DNA of 15,487 nt from JAVBKE01 sp031554215 (GCA_031554215.1 JAVBKF010000255.1:1-15487); one strand, 5' to 3'; positions 6,774 to 14,757 are shown, counted from the stretch's first letter. Translations and numbers: made by a program. Notes: generated from the letters alone by a model not told the origin.

Positions 6774-8549
6774 CTATTCTGCTAAATAACGCGCAACATC
6801 TTTTGCAAAGTAAGTGATAATTAAATCAGCACCTGCACGTTTCATACTTGTTAACATTTCCAAAACAATCACTTTTTCATTAATCCAGCCATTTTGTGCC
6901 GCTGCTTTTACCATGGCATACTCACCACTGACATTGTAACAAACGACAGGCACATTGAAATTATTTTTCACATCACGGACAATATCCAAATAGGAAAGTG
7001 CTGGCTTCACCATTAAGAAATCGGCCCCTTCAAGCACGTCTGATTCCGCCTCCCGCATCGCCTCTAAACGGTTCGCTGGGTCCATCTGGTATGCTTTTCG
7101 ATCACCAAACTTTGGCGCTGAGTTCGCTGCATCGCGGAAAGGACCATAGAATGCTGATGAATACTTAACCGCATATGACATGATCGGAATATCCTGGAAT
7201 CCTGCTTCATCAAGTCCAGCACGGATGGCAGTGACAAACCCATCCATCATATTCGATGGTGCAATAATATCAGCCCCTGCTCGCGCCTGACTCACAGCGG
7301 TGTCCGCAAGTAACCTCAGCGTCGGGTCATTTAATATCTTCCCATCTTCCACAATCCCGCAATGCCCATGCTCAGTGTACTCACAAAGACAAGTGTCGGC
7401 AATGACAAGTATATCTGGAAAATGTTCTTTGACATACCGAGTCCCTTCCTGAACAATCCCGTGATCATGAAATGCACCACTGCCAATCGCATCTTTCTCC
7501 TGATCATCTGGCACACCAAACAAAATGACTGACTTAATGCCAAGCGCAACAACTTCCTCCATTTCTGCATGAACATGGTCCATTGACAGTTGGTAAACAC
7601 CCGGCATAGATGAAATTTCGTTCTGTATATTTTCCCCTGCGATAATGAATATTGGATAGATCAGATCATCCACACTTAATGTTGTTTCACGAACAAGCGC
7701 GCGCATATTCGCACTCGTTCTGAGTCTCCGATGTCTAGTAAATTCCATGTGTTCCCGCTCCTTTTGAATTTCGTTTAATAATAATGACAGTATCCCCTGT
7801 GACGTGTACTGCTCTGGGCATAAAGCGTCCGTATAACCATGGTCAGACAATGCCAACTTTGTCACGGGTCCAATTGCTATCATCATACTCTTTTGCAAGT
7901 GCTTATTCAATCCGTTCTTGGTGATTATTTGCATAAACCGATTCACTGTTGACGGGCTAGTGAAGATGATATAGTCTACCTGTTCGCTATCAAGTAACTC
8001 CGATAGCTGCCGGTCTGCCTCTACCGGGACCACATTCTCATAAACGATCGCTTCGTTAGCCTCGAACCCATTTGCATTTAGTAACGTTGCAATCACATCT
8101 CTTGCCAAATTGCCTTTACATACGAGCACACGATCCGTATTTGATAACATCGGTAGGAACTCCTCAGCAAACGTTTCCGCTACAAATTTAGAGGGTACAA
8201 ACGCTGCCGCAAGCTGATGCTTTTCTAGTTGTGCAAGTGTCTTATTACCAATCACAGCAATCTTTGGTAGCTGCGCTTTCTGTACACCAAGTGATGCCAG
8301 CAGCTGCAAAGTAAAGTCAACACCATTTTGACTAGTGAAGATAAGCCAGTCATAGGACTGGACCCCTGCTAACAATTGCAAAGCAGCTTCTCTCAGCGCA
8401 GGAGCTGGCGCTTTTATAGACAAGAGAGGAATCGCAAGCGAAACCCCTCCATGTTCTTCTATCTGTTCAAGAAGCACTTTATTTTGTGATGCAGTCCGAA
8501 ACATGAGCACGCGCGTACCTTGCATCCGCTTACTTTTGTAATGCATCAT
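6774..8549 (-). CDS. hemDB: Fused uroporphyrinogen-III synthase / porphobilinogen synthase
   Basis: This is one uninterrupted 591-codon frame. Residues 1-267 are HemD, which inverts ring D and closes hydroxymethylbilane to uroporphyrinogen III. They show the two-lobed pattern GTRVLMFRTASQNK, DWLIFTSQNGV, IAVIGNKT, DYIIFTSPSTV and IAIGPVT. Residues 268-591 are a complete 324-residue HemB, which condenses two 5-aminolevulinates. In HemB numbering these are the zinc cysteines C120, C122 and C130 (DTCLCEYTEHGHC), Schiff-base lysines K195 (SYAVKYSSAFYGPFRD) and K248 (MVKPALSYLD), and an intact C-terminus. The two are normally separate genes. Here the HemD part reaches its usual end (about 262 residues) and runs through a short Q-K-E-R-E-H linker with no stop. 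The ATGATG start at 8549/8546 follows AAGGA and overlaps the hemC end by 20 bases; M9 (8525) is a weaker alternative. HemB may also be made alone from an internal start. Confidence 0.93.
   Translation of the reverse strand: MMHYKSKRMQGTRVLMFRTASQNKVLLEQIEEHGGVSLAIPLLSIKAPAPALREAALQLLAGVQSYDWLIFTSQNGVDFTLQLLASLGVQKAQLPKIAVIGNKTLAQLEKHQLAAAFVPSKFVAETFAEEFLPMLSNTDRVLVCKGNLARDVIATLLNANGFEANEAIVYENVVPVEADRQLSELLDSEQVDYIIFTSPSTVNRFMQIITKNGLNKHLQKSMMIAIGPVTKLALSDHGYTDALCPEQYTSQGILSLLLNEIQKEREHMEFTRHRRLRTSANMRALVRETTLSVDDLIYPIFIIAGENIQNEISSMPGVYQLSMDHVHAEMEEVVALGIKSVILFGVPDDQEKDAIGSGAFHDHGIVQEGTRYVKEHFPDILVIADTCLCEYTEHGHCGIVEDGKILNDPTLRLLADTAVSQARAGADIIAPSNMMDGFVTAIRAGLDEAGFQDIPIMSYAVKYSSAFYGPFRDAANSAPKFGDRKAYQMDPANRLEAMREAESDVLEGADFLMVKPALSYLDIVRDVKNNFNVPVVCYNVSGEYAMVKAAAQNGWINEKVIVLEMLTSMKRAGADLIITYFAKDVARYLAE
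7746..7765 (-). promoter_or_regulatory. Internal ribosome binding site and hemB start within hemDB
   Basis: AAAAGGAG (7758-7765) lies 9 bases before an in-frame ATG at 7748. That ATG begins MEFTRHRRLR, the normal N-terminus of stand-alone HemB, giving exactly 324 codons to the stop at 6774. The Shine-Dalgarno bases are read as Gln-Lys-Glu at the end of HemD. This suggests that hemB used to be, or still is, translated independently, giving both a fusion and free HemB. Confidence 0.7.
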
Positions 8550-9462
8550 TCAGTTCCTTAATTAACGCTTTGGCACCACACTGAATCATGAGCTCTGCAG
8601 CACGATGACCGACTTCTATAGGGTCGTCACCTGTGACAATTTCTTTGTAAACCTGCTTGCCATCTGGCGTTGCGACTAGCGCAGTTAGTGTGATATTGCC
8701 TACTTCATCCACCTCGGCATAACCAGCAATTGGCACTTGGCATCCACCTTCCATTTGACTCAGGTATACACGTTCTGCTTTGACAGCAAGTAGCGTTTTC
8801 TGGCAAGTGAACCTCGCTAGTGCCGCTAAGAGTTCTGCATCATTACCGCGGCACTCAATCGCAAGTGCACCTTGTCCTACCGCAGGCACACAAATTGATT
8901 CATCCAAAACCGCAGTAACCACTTTGTCTTTCCAACCCATCCGGGCAAGCCCCGCAGCAGCTAGAATAATCGCATCATAATTCTCGGTTCGCAGCTTTTC
9001 TAACCGCGTATCAATATTGCCCCGAATCCACTGAATCTCTAAATCTGGCCTGAACGCCAATAATTGAGCACTCCGGCGAAGTGAGCTAGTCCCGACAATC
9101 GCACCTGCTGGTAAATCACTCAGCGGGACATCTCCAACTGAAATAAAGGCGTCTCGGTGATCTTCACGAAACGGCACAGAGCCAATCACAAGTCCTTCAG
9201 GCAGTTCTGCTGGCATATCTTTCATTGAATGAATGGCCATATCAATCTCTTTTGTGAGCATCGCCTGCTCAATTTCTTTCACAAAAAGTCCTTTTCCACC
9301 AACTTTAGAAAGCATCACATTTTGGATTTGATCACCTTGGGTAACAATTTCTTTTAACTCAAATTCAAATGGCAAACCAAGCGCATTTAGCTGAGCAATG
9401 ACCCATTTAGACTGTGTTAATGCTAGCTGACTGCGCCTAGAACCAACAATGATTTTCCTCAT
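8530..9462 (-). CDS. hemC: Hydroxymethylbilane synthase (porphobilinogen deaminase)
   Basis: HemC polymerises four porphobilinogens into hydroxymethylbilane using a covalently bound dipyrromethane cofactor. The protein has 310 residues (B. subtilis HemC is about 314). Features in order are the N-terminus RKIIVGSRRSQLALTQS, SKVGGKGLFVKEIE (52-65), HSMKDMPAE with catalytic D82, GTSSLRR (124-130), WIRGNIDTRL (145-154), and the cofactor-attaching C241 in MEGGCQVPIAGYAE. All key residues are present. The ATG overlaps the hemA TGA by 4 bases, with GGGGGA just upstream inside the hemA end, so translation is coupled. The 3' end overlaps hemD by 20 bases. The product is the substrate of the downstream HemD domain. 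Confidence 0.97.
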   Translation of the reverse strand: MRKIIVGSRRSQLALTQSKWVIAQLNALGLPFEFELKEIVTQGDQIQNVMLSKVGGKGLFVKEIEQAMLTKEIDMAIHSMKDMPAELPEGLVIGSVPFREDHRDAFISVGDVPLSDLPAGAIVGTSSLRRSAQLLAFRPDLEIQWIRGNIDTRLEKLRTENYDAIILAAAGLARMGWKDKVVTAVLDESICVPAVGQGALAIECRGNDAELLAALARFTCQKTLLAVKAERVYLSQMEGGCQVPIAGYAEVDEVGNITLTALVATPDGKQVYKEIVTGDDPIEVGHRAAELMIQCGAKALIKELNDALQK

Positions 9463-10814
9463 GCTTTTCCCCCTTCGGATGCTGAAACCAATACTTTTTC
9501 TTCTATTTTCTGACCAACCACTGAACGCAGTGATTTTTGCTGCTCAACTTCCTCCACGATGTTAAAAATCTTTTCAAAATTTTCTAATGAATGAGGTGCA
9601 CACCCCTTCACTGATGCATCTTTCACAAAGAGGATAGGGTCCTTCAACATTTGATTGATCACACTTTTGAAATGCTTATTAATGACCTTCCATTCTCTAT
9701 CTGTTAAACTTGGCAACTTTCTCTTCAAACTGTCCATCGTATCACATTGAATCACGTCAGCCTTTGCTTTTAGCGCACCAATAATCGGTACGACACCTAG
9801 CAGCGCCAGCCACTGATCAAAGTTTTCAATTTCAATCGTAATCATTTCCTCAATTTGTTTTGCTGCTACCTTTCGCTCTTCCATGTTCGCTTCAACGATC
9901 CCTTCAAGATCATCGATATCATAGAGTGTCGCGCCATTAATGTACTTGACTTGTGGGTCAACATCACGCGGAACGGCAATATCAACAAAACAAATTGGAC
10001 GATTAGCTCTTTGTGCCATAATCGGCTCAACAAAATCAGCGTGAATCACAAATTCCTTCGCAGCTGTTGAAGTGATTAAAATATCTGCATCAAGCATCGC
10101 TTCTGCAAGCGCATCCATTCCCTTAGCAACGCCTGATACCCTTTCTGCTAAATCAATCGCATTGGCAAGCGTTCGGTTAACAACAGTTATTTGCTTAACA
10201 CCTTGTCCATTCAGATTCTCAACAGCAAGCTTGCCCATTTCACCAACACCGACAACCAGAACCGACTTGTCTTCTAAGGTACCAAGTTCACGTTTCGCAA
10301 GCTCCACTGCCGCATAACTAATTGAAGCTGCGTTCGTATTAATCGCTGTCTCAGAATGTGCTTTCTTCGCAAGCGTAATCGCCTGTTTGAACATCTGTTT
10401 AAATAGTACACCAATTGTTTGATCATCCTGTGCAATCTGAAAGCTATGTTTCACTTGTCCGAGAATTTGTGTTTCTCCTAGAACCATGGAATGAAGACCA
10501 CAAGTGACTTGGAATAAGTGCCGTATTGCAGCCTCCTCTTCATGTATGTAAAGATGCTGAATTAACTGAACGATTTCTAATGAAAACCAATCTGCTAGAT
10601 ATTTAGTAATATAGTGAATCCCTGTATCAGGAAAATCAACAACTGCATACACTTCAGTCCGATTACAAGTTGAAATCAGAATGTTTTCGTAAATCCCCTT
10701 CTGTGCCTTAATCCCTTGCATCGCAATCGGAATCTGCTCGGGGTTAAAACTGACCTTTTCCCGGATTTCAATCGGTGCCGTTTTATAATCTAGTCCGATG
10801 ACCACAATATGCAT
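9459..10814 (-). CDS. hemA: Glutamyl-tRNA reductase
   Basis: HemA carries out the first committed and rate-limiting step of tetrapyrrole synthesis: NADPH-dependent reduction of glutamyl-tRNA to glutamate-1-semialdehyde. The protein has 451 residues (B. subtilis about 455). The N-terminal catalytic domain starts MHIVVIGLDYKTAPIEIREK, with nucleophile C50 in STCNRTEVYAV and conserved H99 in AIRHLFQV. GETQILGQVK lies at 113-122. The NADPH-binding Rossmann motif GVGEMG is at 189-194, and a helical dimerisation domain follows (about 315-415). The ATG at 10829 has no Shine-Dalgarno, whereas GGGGGA lies 7 bases before the ATG at 10814, which also gives the family N-terminus. It is first in the heme operon, directly behind a strong promoter. 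B. subtilis has hemX after hemA; here hemC follows with a 4-base overlap. Confidence 0.97.
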   Translation of the reverse strand: MHIVVIGLDYKTAPIEIREKVSFNPEQIPIAMQGIKAQKGIYENILISTCNRTEVYAVVDFPDTGIHYITKYLADWFSLEIVQLIQHLYIHEEEAAIRHLFQVTCGLHSMVLGETQILGQVKHSFQIAQDDQTIGVLFKQMFKQAITLAKKAHSETAINTNAASISYAAVELAKRELGTLEDKSVLVVGVGEMGKLAVENLNGQGVKQITVVNRTLANAIDLAERVSGVAKGMDALAEAMLDADILITSTAAKEFVIHADFVEPIMAQRANRPICFVDIAVPRDVDPQVKYINGATLYDIDDLEGIVEANMEERKVAAKQIEEMITIEIENFDQWLALLGVVPIIGALKAKADVIQCDTMDSLKRKLPSLTDREWKVINKHFKSVINQMLKDPILFVKDASVKGCAPHSLENFEKIFNIVEEVEQQKSLRSVVGQKIEEKVLVSASEGGKA

Positions 10815-10847
10815 GAACCAATCCCCCATGAGAATTTCTTAAAGAAC

Positions 10848-10867
10848 ATTATATCATAATTATACCA
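10848..10867 (-). promoter_or_regulatory. hemA promoter: two tandem extended -10 elements
   Basis: The minus strand carries TGGTATAAT (10859-10867) and TGATATAAT (10848-10856), each a perfect TATAAT with the TGn extension, 11 bases apart. Neither has a good -35, which is typical of extended -10 promoters. Transcription would begin about 20-30 bases before the hemA ATG at 10814. This is the best promoter signal of the heme operon. No separate promoter is seen for hemC or hemDB. Confidence 0.7.
10851..10865. promoter_or_regulatory. Candidate PerR (Fur-family) operator on the hemA promoter
   Basis: The minus-strand 15-mer GTATAATTATGATAT matches the PerR 7-1-7 consensus TTATAATNATTATAA at about 12 of 15 positions; the Fur consensus scores about 10. 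It overlaps both -10 elements, so bound repressor would block polymerase. PerR repression of the hemA operon is established in B. subtilis. The caveat is that two adjacent TATAAT elements generate much of this similarity by themselves. Confidence 0.45.
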
Positions 10868-10951
10868 GTCACTACTGAGACGTTTCCTTGAATAGCAGAG
10901 CACTTATTGGTATTTTAAGGAAAATTATCAATTTGCCAATCTCAATATTTT

Positions 10952-10985
10952 CTACCGAATCCCTTTACAGACTTACATTCGGCAG
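10952..10985 (-). other. Stem-loop in the ysxC-hemA spacer
   Basis: On the minus strand CTGCCGAAT and ATTCGGTAG pair over 9 bp, with one G-U and a 16-base loop. It lies about 40 bases after the ysxC stop. No T-run follows on either strand, so it is not a standard intrinsic terminator. It could be a 3'-end or processing structure of the lon-ysxC transcript. The rest of the 212-base spacer holds the hemA promoter. Confidence 0.35.
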
Positions 10986-11026
10986 TTGCCAACCACACAA
11001 CATATCCTAACATCAAACAGCGTGAT

Positions 11027-11608
11027 TCACGTGTACTTCAATAGTGCACGCCAGATTTCATCCTTCCCAGTCCCTTTTTCCGCAGAAAACAAGAAAATTT
11101 GATCTTCCGGGTCAAGACCGAGCGTTTCCTTCACTGCTTTCAGGTGCTTTTGCCATTTGCTCTTCGGAATTTTATCCGCCTTCGTCGCAATCACAATACA
11201 GGGCAGTTCAAAGTGCTTGAGAAACTCATACATAAGAACATCATCCTTAGATGGATCATGCCGAACATCCACCACCAGTAAGACAGCGCGTAACCCATCC
11301 CGCGAAGTGAAATAAGCTTCAATCATTTTACCCCATTGCTCACGTTCCTTCTTCGAGACAGAAGCATAGCCGTAACCCGGAACATCAACGAACATATACT
11401 GATTATTTAAACGATAAAAATTCAACGTCTGTGTTTTCCCGGGTTTTGAAGAGGTGCGCGCAAGCGCTTTGCGGTTAATCATTCGATTAATAAACGATGA
11501 TTTCCCAACGTTTGAACGACCTGCCAGCGCGAATTCTGGTAAAACTGGTTCGGGATATTGATCTAGCCTCACTGCACTTATAACGATTTCTGCTTCAGTT
11601 ATCTTCAT
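11027..11608 (-). CDS. ysxC: Ribosome biogenesis GTP-binding protein YsxC/EngB
   Basis: This is an essential TRAFAC-class GTPase needed for maturation of the large ribosomal subunit. The protein has 193 residues (B. subtilis about 195). The G motifs are intact: G1 GRSNVGKS at 30-37, a G2 region with PGKTQT at 56-61, G3 DVPGYGYA from D75, G4 TKAD at 142-145, and a G5-like SAEKG at 175-179. It is a single G domain with no extra domain. GGGAG lies 8 bases before the ATG. The gene starts 81 bases after lon with no terminator between, so co-transcription with lon is likely. ysxC between lon and hemA is the B. subtilis order. Confidence 0.96.
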   Translation of the reverse strand: MKITEAEIVISAVRLDQYPEPVLPEFALAGRSNVGKSSFINRMINRKALARTSSKPGKTQTLNFYRLNNQYMFVDVPGYGYASVSKKEREQWGKMIEAYFTSRDGLRAVLLVVDVRHDPSKDDVLMYEFLKHFELPCIVIATKADKIPKSKWQKHLKAVKETLGLDPEDQIFLFSAEKGTGKDEIWRALLKYT

Positions 11609-11673
11609 CTAGGTAACTCCCTTTTTTCAATCCATTATCTACTGTCCCTACTCAATAGGATGCCAATGAGTTT

Positions 11674-11686
11674 ACTGTTAAACAGT
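11674..11686. repeat. 13-bp palindrome just after the lon stop
   Basis: ACTGTT-A-AACAGT is a perfect 6-1-6 palindrome four bases past the lon stop codon, in the lon-ysxC spacer. No U-run follows on the minus strand, so it is not a convincing terminator. It may protect or process the transcript, or be chance. Confidence 0.25.
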
Positions 11687-11689
11687 CTA

Positions 11690-14002
11690 CTACACCAGTG
11701 CTAGTTTTAAAACTTCTGACACATCACGTACAAAAATAAACTGCACGTCATCTTTAACAATAGCCGGAATGTCATCTAAATCTTTCTCATTCTTTTCTGG
11801 GCAAATAATTGTTTTAAGACCAGCGCGATGTGCACTAATTGACTTTTCCTTCAGACCGCCAATTGGTAACACTCGTCCGCGCAGTGTAACCTCACCGGTC
11901 ATCCCAATGTCCTTACTAACAGCCTTATTCGTTAGCGCTGACACAATGGCCGTCGTCATCGTAATCCCAGCAGACGGTCCATCTTTCGGAACTGCGCCTT
12001 CTGGAACATGAATATGGATATCCAATTTCTCATTGAAATCTTCGTCAATCCCCAGTTCAGCAGCTCTTGATCTGACATAACTGAGTGCAGTTTGTGCCGA
12101 CTCCTTCATCACATCGCCCAATTTACCCGTAAGCACCAAGTGACCTTTTCCTTTGGATAACGATACTTCAATCTGTAAGGTATCGCCACCAAATGCCGTA
12201 TAGGCGAGACCTGTTGCAACCCCAATAAGGTCCTCCGGTTCTATCGTCCTGTAGTCAAACTTCTGCTTACCGAGCAGTTCCTGTAAATTTTGTTTGTCTA
12301 TCGTATACGCCCTCGAAGGATCATCTGCATATTTGCGGGCAATCTTCCGGCAAGCTGTACCGATTTGACGCTCCAGATTACGCACACCAGCTTCTCTTGT
12401 GTAGTGACGAATCATTTCATTAATGGCTACATCTGCTATTGTAAGCTTCGCCTTATCAAGACCATGCTCCTTGATTTGCTTATTCAGCAAGTGGTTTCTA
12501 GCAATATGAAACTTTTCAATTTCTGTGTAGCTCGATAACTCAATAATTTCCATCCGGTCTCGTAGTGGACCAGGAATCGTTGATAAACTATTGGCCGTTG
12601 CAATAAACATGACCTTCGATAAATCAAAAGGCTCCTCGATGTAATGATCACTAAAAGCATGATTTTGCTCGGGATCTAACACAGATAGCATTGCTGAGGC
12701 AGGGTCACCACGAAAATCACTAGACATTTTGTCGATTTCATCCAGTAAAACGACTGGATTGTTCGTTCCCGCTTTCTTTATCCCTTGAATAATTCTACCA
12801 GGCATCGCCCCAATATACGTTCTCCGATGTCCATAAATCTCTGCTTCATCCCGAACCCCACCAAGTGTAATTCGGACGAAATTTCTTTTGACAGAGGTAG
12901 CGATTGATTTGGCAAGACTAGTCTTCCCAACGCCAGGCGGGCCTACAAGGCAAAGTATCGGTGCCTTCATTGATTTCGTCAGCTTCTGGACAGCCAAGTA
13001 CTCGGTCACCCGTTCTTTAATTTTCTCCAGACCATAGTGATCCTGATCCAAAACAGTCTGTACGTTCTCTAAATCAATCTTAGCCTTCGACTGCTTGTCC
13101 CACGGCAAATCAATTAGCCACGTTAGGTAATGACGAATCACAGCACTTTCTGGGGAAGTTTGTGACACAAGTTTGTAGCGCTCTAGCTCCTTCAGTGCCT
13201 TCTTCTTAACAGTGCTCGGCATCTTCACAGCTGTAATTTGCTCAGCTAACTCCTTACTATCACTGTTTTCATTCTCACCGTTATTCATTTCCTTCTGAAT
13301 CACTTTCATCTGCTCACGCAGAAAAAACTCTCGCTGATGTTCCTCAATCGCTACTTTCACATCATGGTCAATTTTCCCCCGTAACAGTGCGATTTCTTTT
13401 TCGTAGTTTAACAGCTTTGTAAACCGAATAATCCGCTCATCTATATCCAAGATATCTAGCATTGACTGCTTCGCTTCGATTGGGATTGGCAGAACCTGTG
13501 CGAGTTTATCAACCAATACACCTGCACTTGTTTCGAGTAATATTTTCTCAATCTCAATAGCAGGTAACTTTCGGAAAAGTTTCTTGTACGTATCAAATGT
13601 TTCCTTTAATACTCTTACAGCAGCCACTGAAAATAATTCGTCCTGATGAACTTCTGACAACTTCTCTACTGAAACGGATAAGAAATCATCACGATCATGT
13701 ATTTTTGTCATCTTCGCACGATATTTTCCCTCAACAAAAACGCGTACCGTATTATTAGGTAATTTAGATAATTGCTTGATTAAAATCACGGTACCGATCT
13801 CATATAGGTCTCTTTGACCTGGCGCTGAAACACCAGAATCAACTTGACAAGAAACAAACACAAGCCCATTTGTTGCCATCGCATTTTCCAGCGCCTTTAT
13901 TGATTTCGGACGCCCAACATCTAAATGCGTACGCGCGGATGGAAAAACAACAACGCCCTTTAACGGGACTAAATTAAATTCTTCAAATACTATCTGTTCC
14001 AT
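11690..14002 (-). CDS. lon: ATP-dependent Lon protease, LonA type
   Basis: This is a cytoplasmic AAA+ serine protease that degrades misfolded and regulatory proteins. The protein has 770 residues from the chosen start (B. subtilis LonA 774). Domains in order are the N-terminal Lon substrate domain (about 8-205), a helical region with charged coiled-coil character (about 205-300), and the AAA+ domain with Walker A GPPGVGKT (354-361), Walker B LLDEID (419-424) and an R-finger/sensor region ending REAGVRNLERQI. The protease domain (about 585-770) carries the Ser677/Lys720 dyad (PKDGPSAG and GGLKEK). The soluble N-domain and lack of membrane segments make it LonA, not LonB. GAGGGG is 8 bases before the ATG at 14002 but only 2 before the ATG at 14008, so I chose 14002. 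A promoter lies just upstream. Confidence 0.97.
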   Translation of the reverse strand: MEQIVFEEFNLVPLKGVVVFPSARTHLDVGRPKSIKALENAMATNGLVFVSCQVDSGVSAPGQRDLYEIGTVILIKQLSKLPNNTVRVFVEGKYRAKMTKIHDRDDFLSVSVEKLSEVHQDELFSVAAVRVLKETFDTYKKLFRKLPAIEIEKILLETSAGVLVDKLAQVLPIPIEAKQSMLDILDIDERIIRFTKLLNYEKEIALLRGKIDHDVKVAIEEHQREFFLREQMKVIQKEMNNGENENSDSKELAEQITAVKMPSTVKKKALKELERYKLVSQTSPESAVIRHYLTWLIDLPWDKQSKAKIDLENVQTVLDQDHYGLEKIKERVTEYLAVQKLTKSMKAPILCLVGPPGVGKTSLAKSIATSVKRNFVRITLGGVRDEAEIYGHRRTYIGAMPGRIIQGIKKAGTNNPVVLLDEIDKMSSDFRGDPASAMLSVLDPEQNHAFSDHYIEEPFDLSKVMFIATANSLSTIPGPLRDRMEIIELSSYTEIEKFHIARNHLLNKQIKEHGLDKAKLTIADVAINEMIRHYTREAGVRNLERQIGTACRKIARKYADDPSRAYTIDKQNLQELLGKQKFDYRTIEPEDLIGVATGLAYTAFGGDTLQIEVSLSKGKGHLVLTGKLGDVMKESAQTALSYVRSRAAELGIDEDFNEKLDIHIHVPEGAVPKDGPSAGITMTTAIVSALTNKAVSKDIGMTGEVTLRGRVLPIGGLKEKSISAHRAGLKTIICPEKNEKDLDDIPAIVKDDVQFIFVRDVSEVLKLALV

Positions 14003-14032
14003 ATTCATTTCCCCTCAGTTTCTCATCTTCTT

Positions 14033-14061
14033 AGTCTATCGCATTTAACTGATTGTGTCAC
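14033..14061 (-). promoter_or_regulatory. Sigma-A promoter for lon
   Basis: On the minus strand GTGACA (14056-14061, 5 of 6 to the -35 consensus) is 17 bases from TAGACT (14033-14038, 4 of 6 to the -10). Transcription would start near 14026, about 24 bases before the lon ATG and just upstream of the GAGGGG Shine-Dalgarno. No CIRCE or CtsR-type heat-shock operator is seen around it. Confidence 0.6.
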
Positions 14062-14072
14062 CGAGAATTGTT

Positions 14073-14087
14073 AAGAAATTATTTCTT
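14073..14087. repeat. 15-bp AT-rich palindrome upstream of the lon promoter
   Basis: AAGAAAT-T-ATTTCTT is a perfect 7-1-7 palindrome ending 12 bases upstream of the lon -35. Its position suits an operator or activator site; no regulator family is recognised. Confidence 0.3.
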
Positions 14088-14155
14088 TTGATGAAAAATA
14101 AGGAAGCCAAATGATGATCTAGCTGACAATCAATGCTGTTGTTACATGGGCATTT

Positions 14156-14332
14156 TCAGGCTATCAAAGCTATTCTCATGAAGGACGAACACCGCCGCTG
14201 TCGTGACGCATGATCATTACAAGATAGAGTTTTGCTTAGCCATGATAAATCGCGACTTTTTGCCCTGCACAACAGTATTAATAGTACTTTTATCGCAGCA
14301 ATTTCTCCGATGACCCCTAAAATATTTTCCAT
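14156..14332 (-). CDS. Doubtful 58-codon ORF with hydrophobic N-terminus
   Basis: ATG at 14332 follows AAAGGG by 5 bases and opens MENILGVIGEIAAIK, then a Leu/Ile-rich hydrophobic run, then a basic Ser/Arg/Cys-rich tail to a TGA. The first 15 or so codons look protein-like; the tail looks non-coding. It may be the 5' stump of a decayed gene, a small membrane peptide, or chance. The same bases can be read as a promoter (TTGTAC at 14355-14360, 18-base spacer, TACAAT at 14331-14336). I do not recognise a family. Confidence 0.2.
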   Translation of the reverse strand: MENILGVIGEIAAIKVLLILLCRAKSRDLSWLSKTLSCNDHASRQRRCSSFMRIALIA

Positions 14333-14381
14333 TGTAACCCTTTCAATTCAAACAGTACAACATTTTCCTCTCAAAAAGCTA

Positions 14382-14619
14382 TCACCTTTTCAATTCCTCA
14401 TCAATTTCTTGCATGAGCCTAGCCGCATCATAAACTTCATTATATAACAACACCTGTTTTCAATCAGTGTTATTCCCCATAAAATCCTTTCGACTCAACT
14501 TCAGATAGATTCAAGTAATCATTTAAGTTTCTCTCAAATGTATCTGACAATTGCTCAAATTAATCATCAATTGGATGCCCTCTATCTAGTTTTATCTTGC
14601 GATAAAGCGGTCGTCCCTC
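14382..14619 (-). pseudogene. Decayed gene remnant of unknown family in the clpX-lon spacer
   Basis: The stretch 14619 down to 14470 reads as 49 mostly hydrophilic codons, with one internal TAA after GHPIDD, then FEQLSDTFERNLNDYLNLS and EVESKGFYGE before a second stop. After a shift of frame, 14453 down to 14382 reads VLLYNEVYDAARL, then MQEIDEELKR and a TGA. The two pieces have the composition and codon pattern of real protein but need a stop reversal and a frameshift to join. Further upstream (14620-14750) similar broken fragments appear in changing frames. It does not resemble LonB as I know it. Function is unknown; a chance reading of intergenic DNA is not excluded. Confidence 0.35.
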
Positions 14620-14757
14620 TTACTTCTCATGTAAACGAAATTGATTCCAAGTGTTCTAGCCCCATTTCCAGATGAAATGATTTTGGTGAAGAGAGGAGAA
14701 AGTGCGAGGGACCAGTACCCAATACTCCTCCCGCGTAATCTGATCATTTCAAACTTA

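Noticed and set aside
14009..14100. CIRCE or CtsR heat-shock operator at lon
   Set aside because: Neither the CIRCE inverted repeat nor the CtsR heptad repeat is present; only an AT-rich palindrome is seen.
14232..14447. 71-codon plus-strand ORF in the clpX-lon spacer
   Set aside because: No Shine-Dalgarno, composition rich in Ser/Phe/Ile without domain character, and it lies antisense to the better-looking minus-strand fragments.
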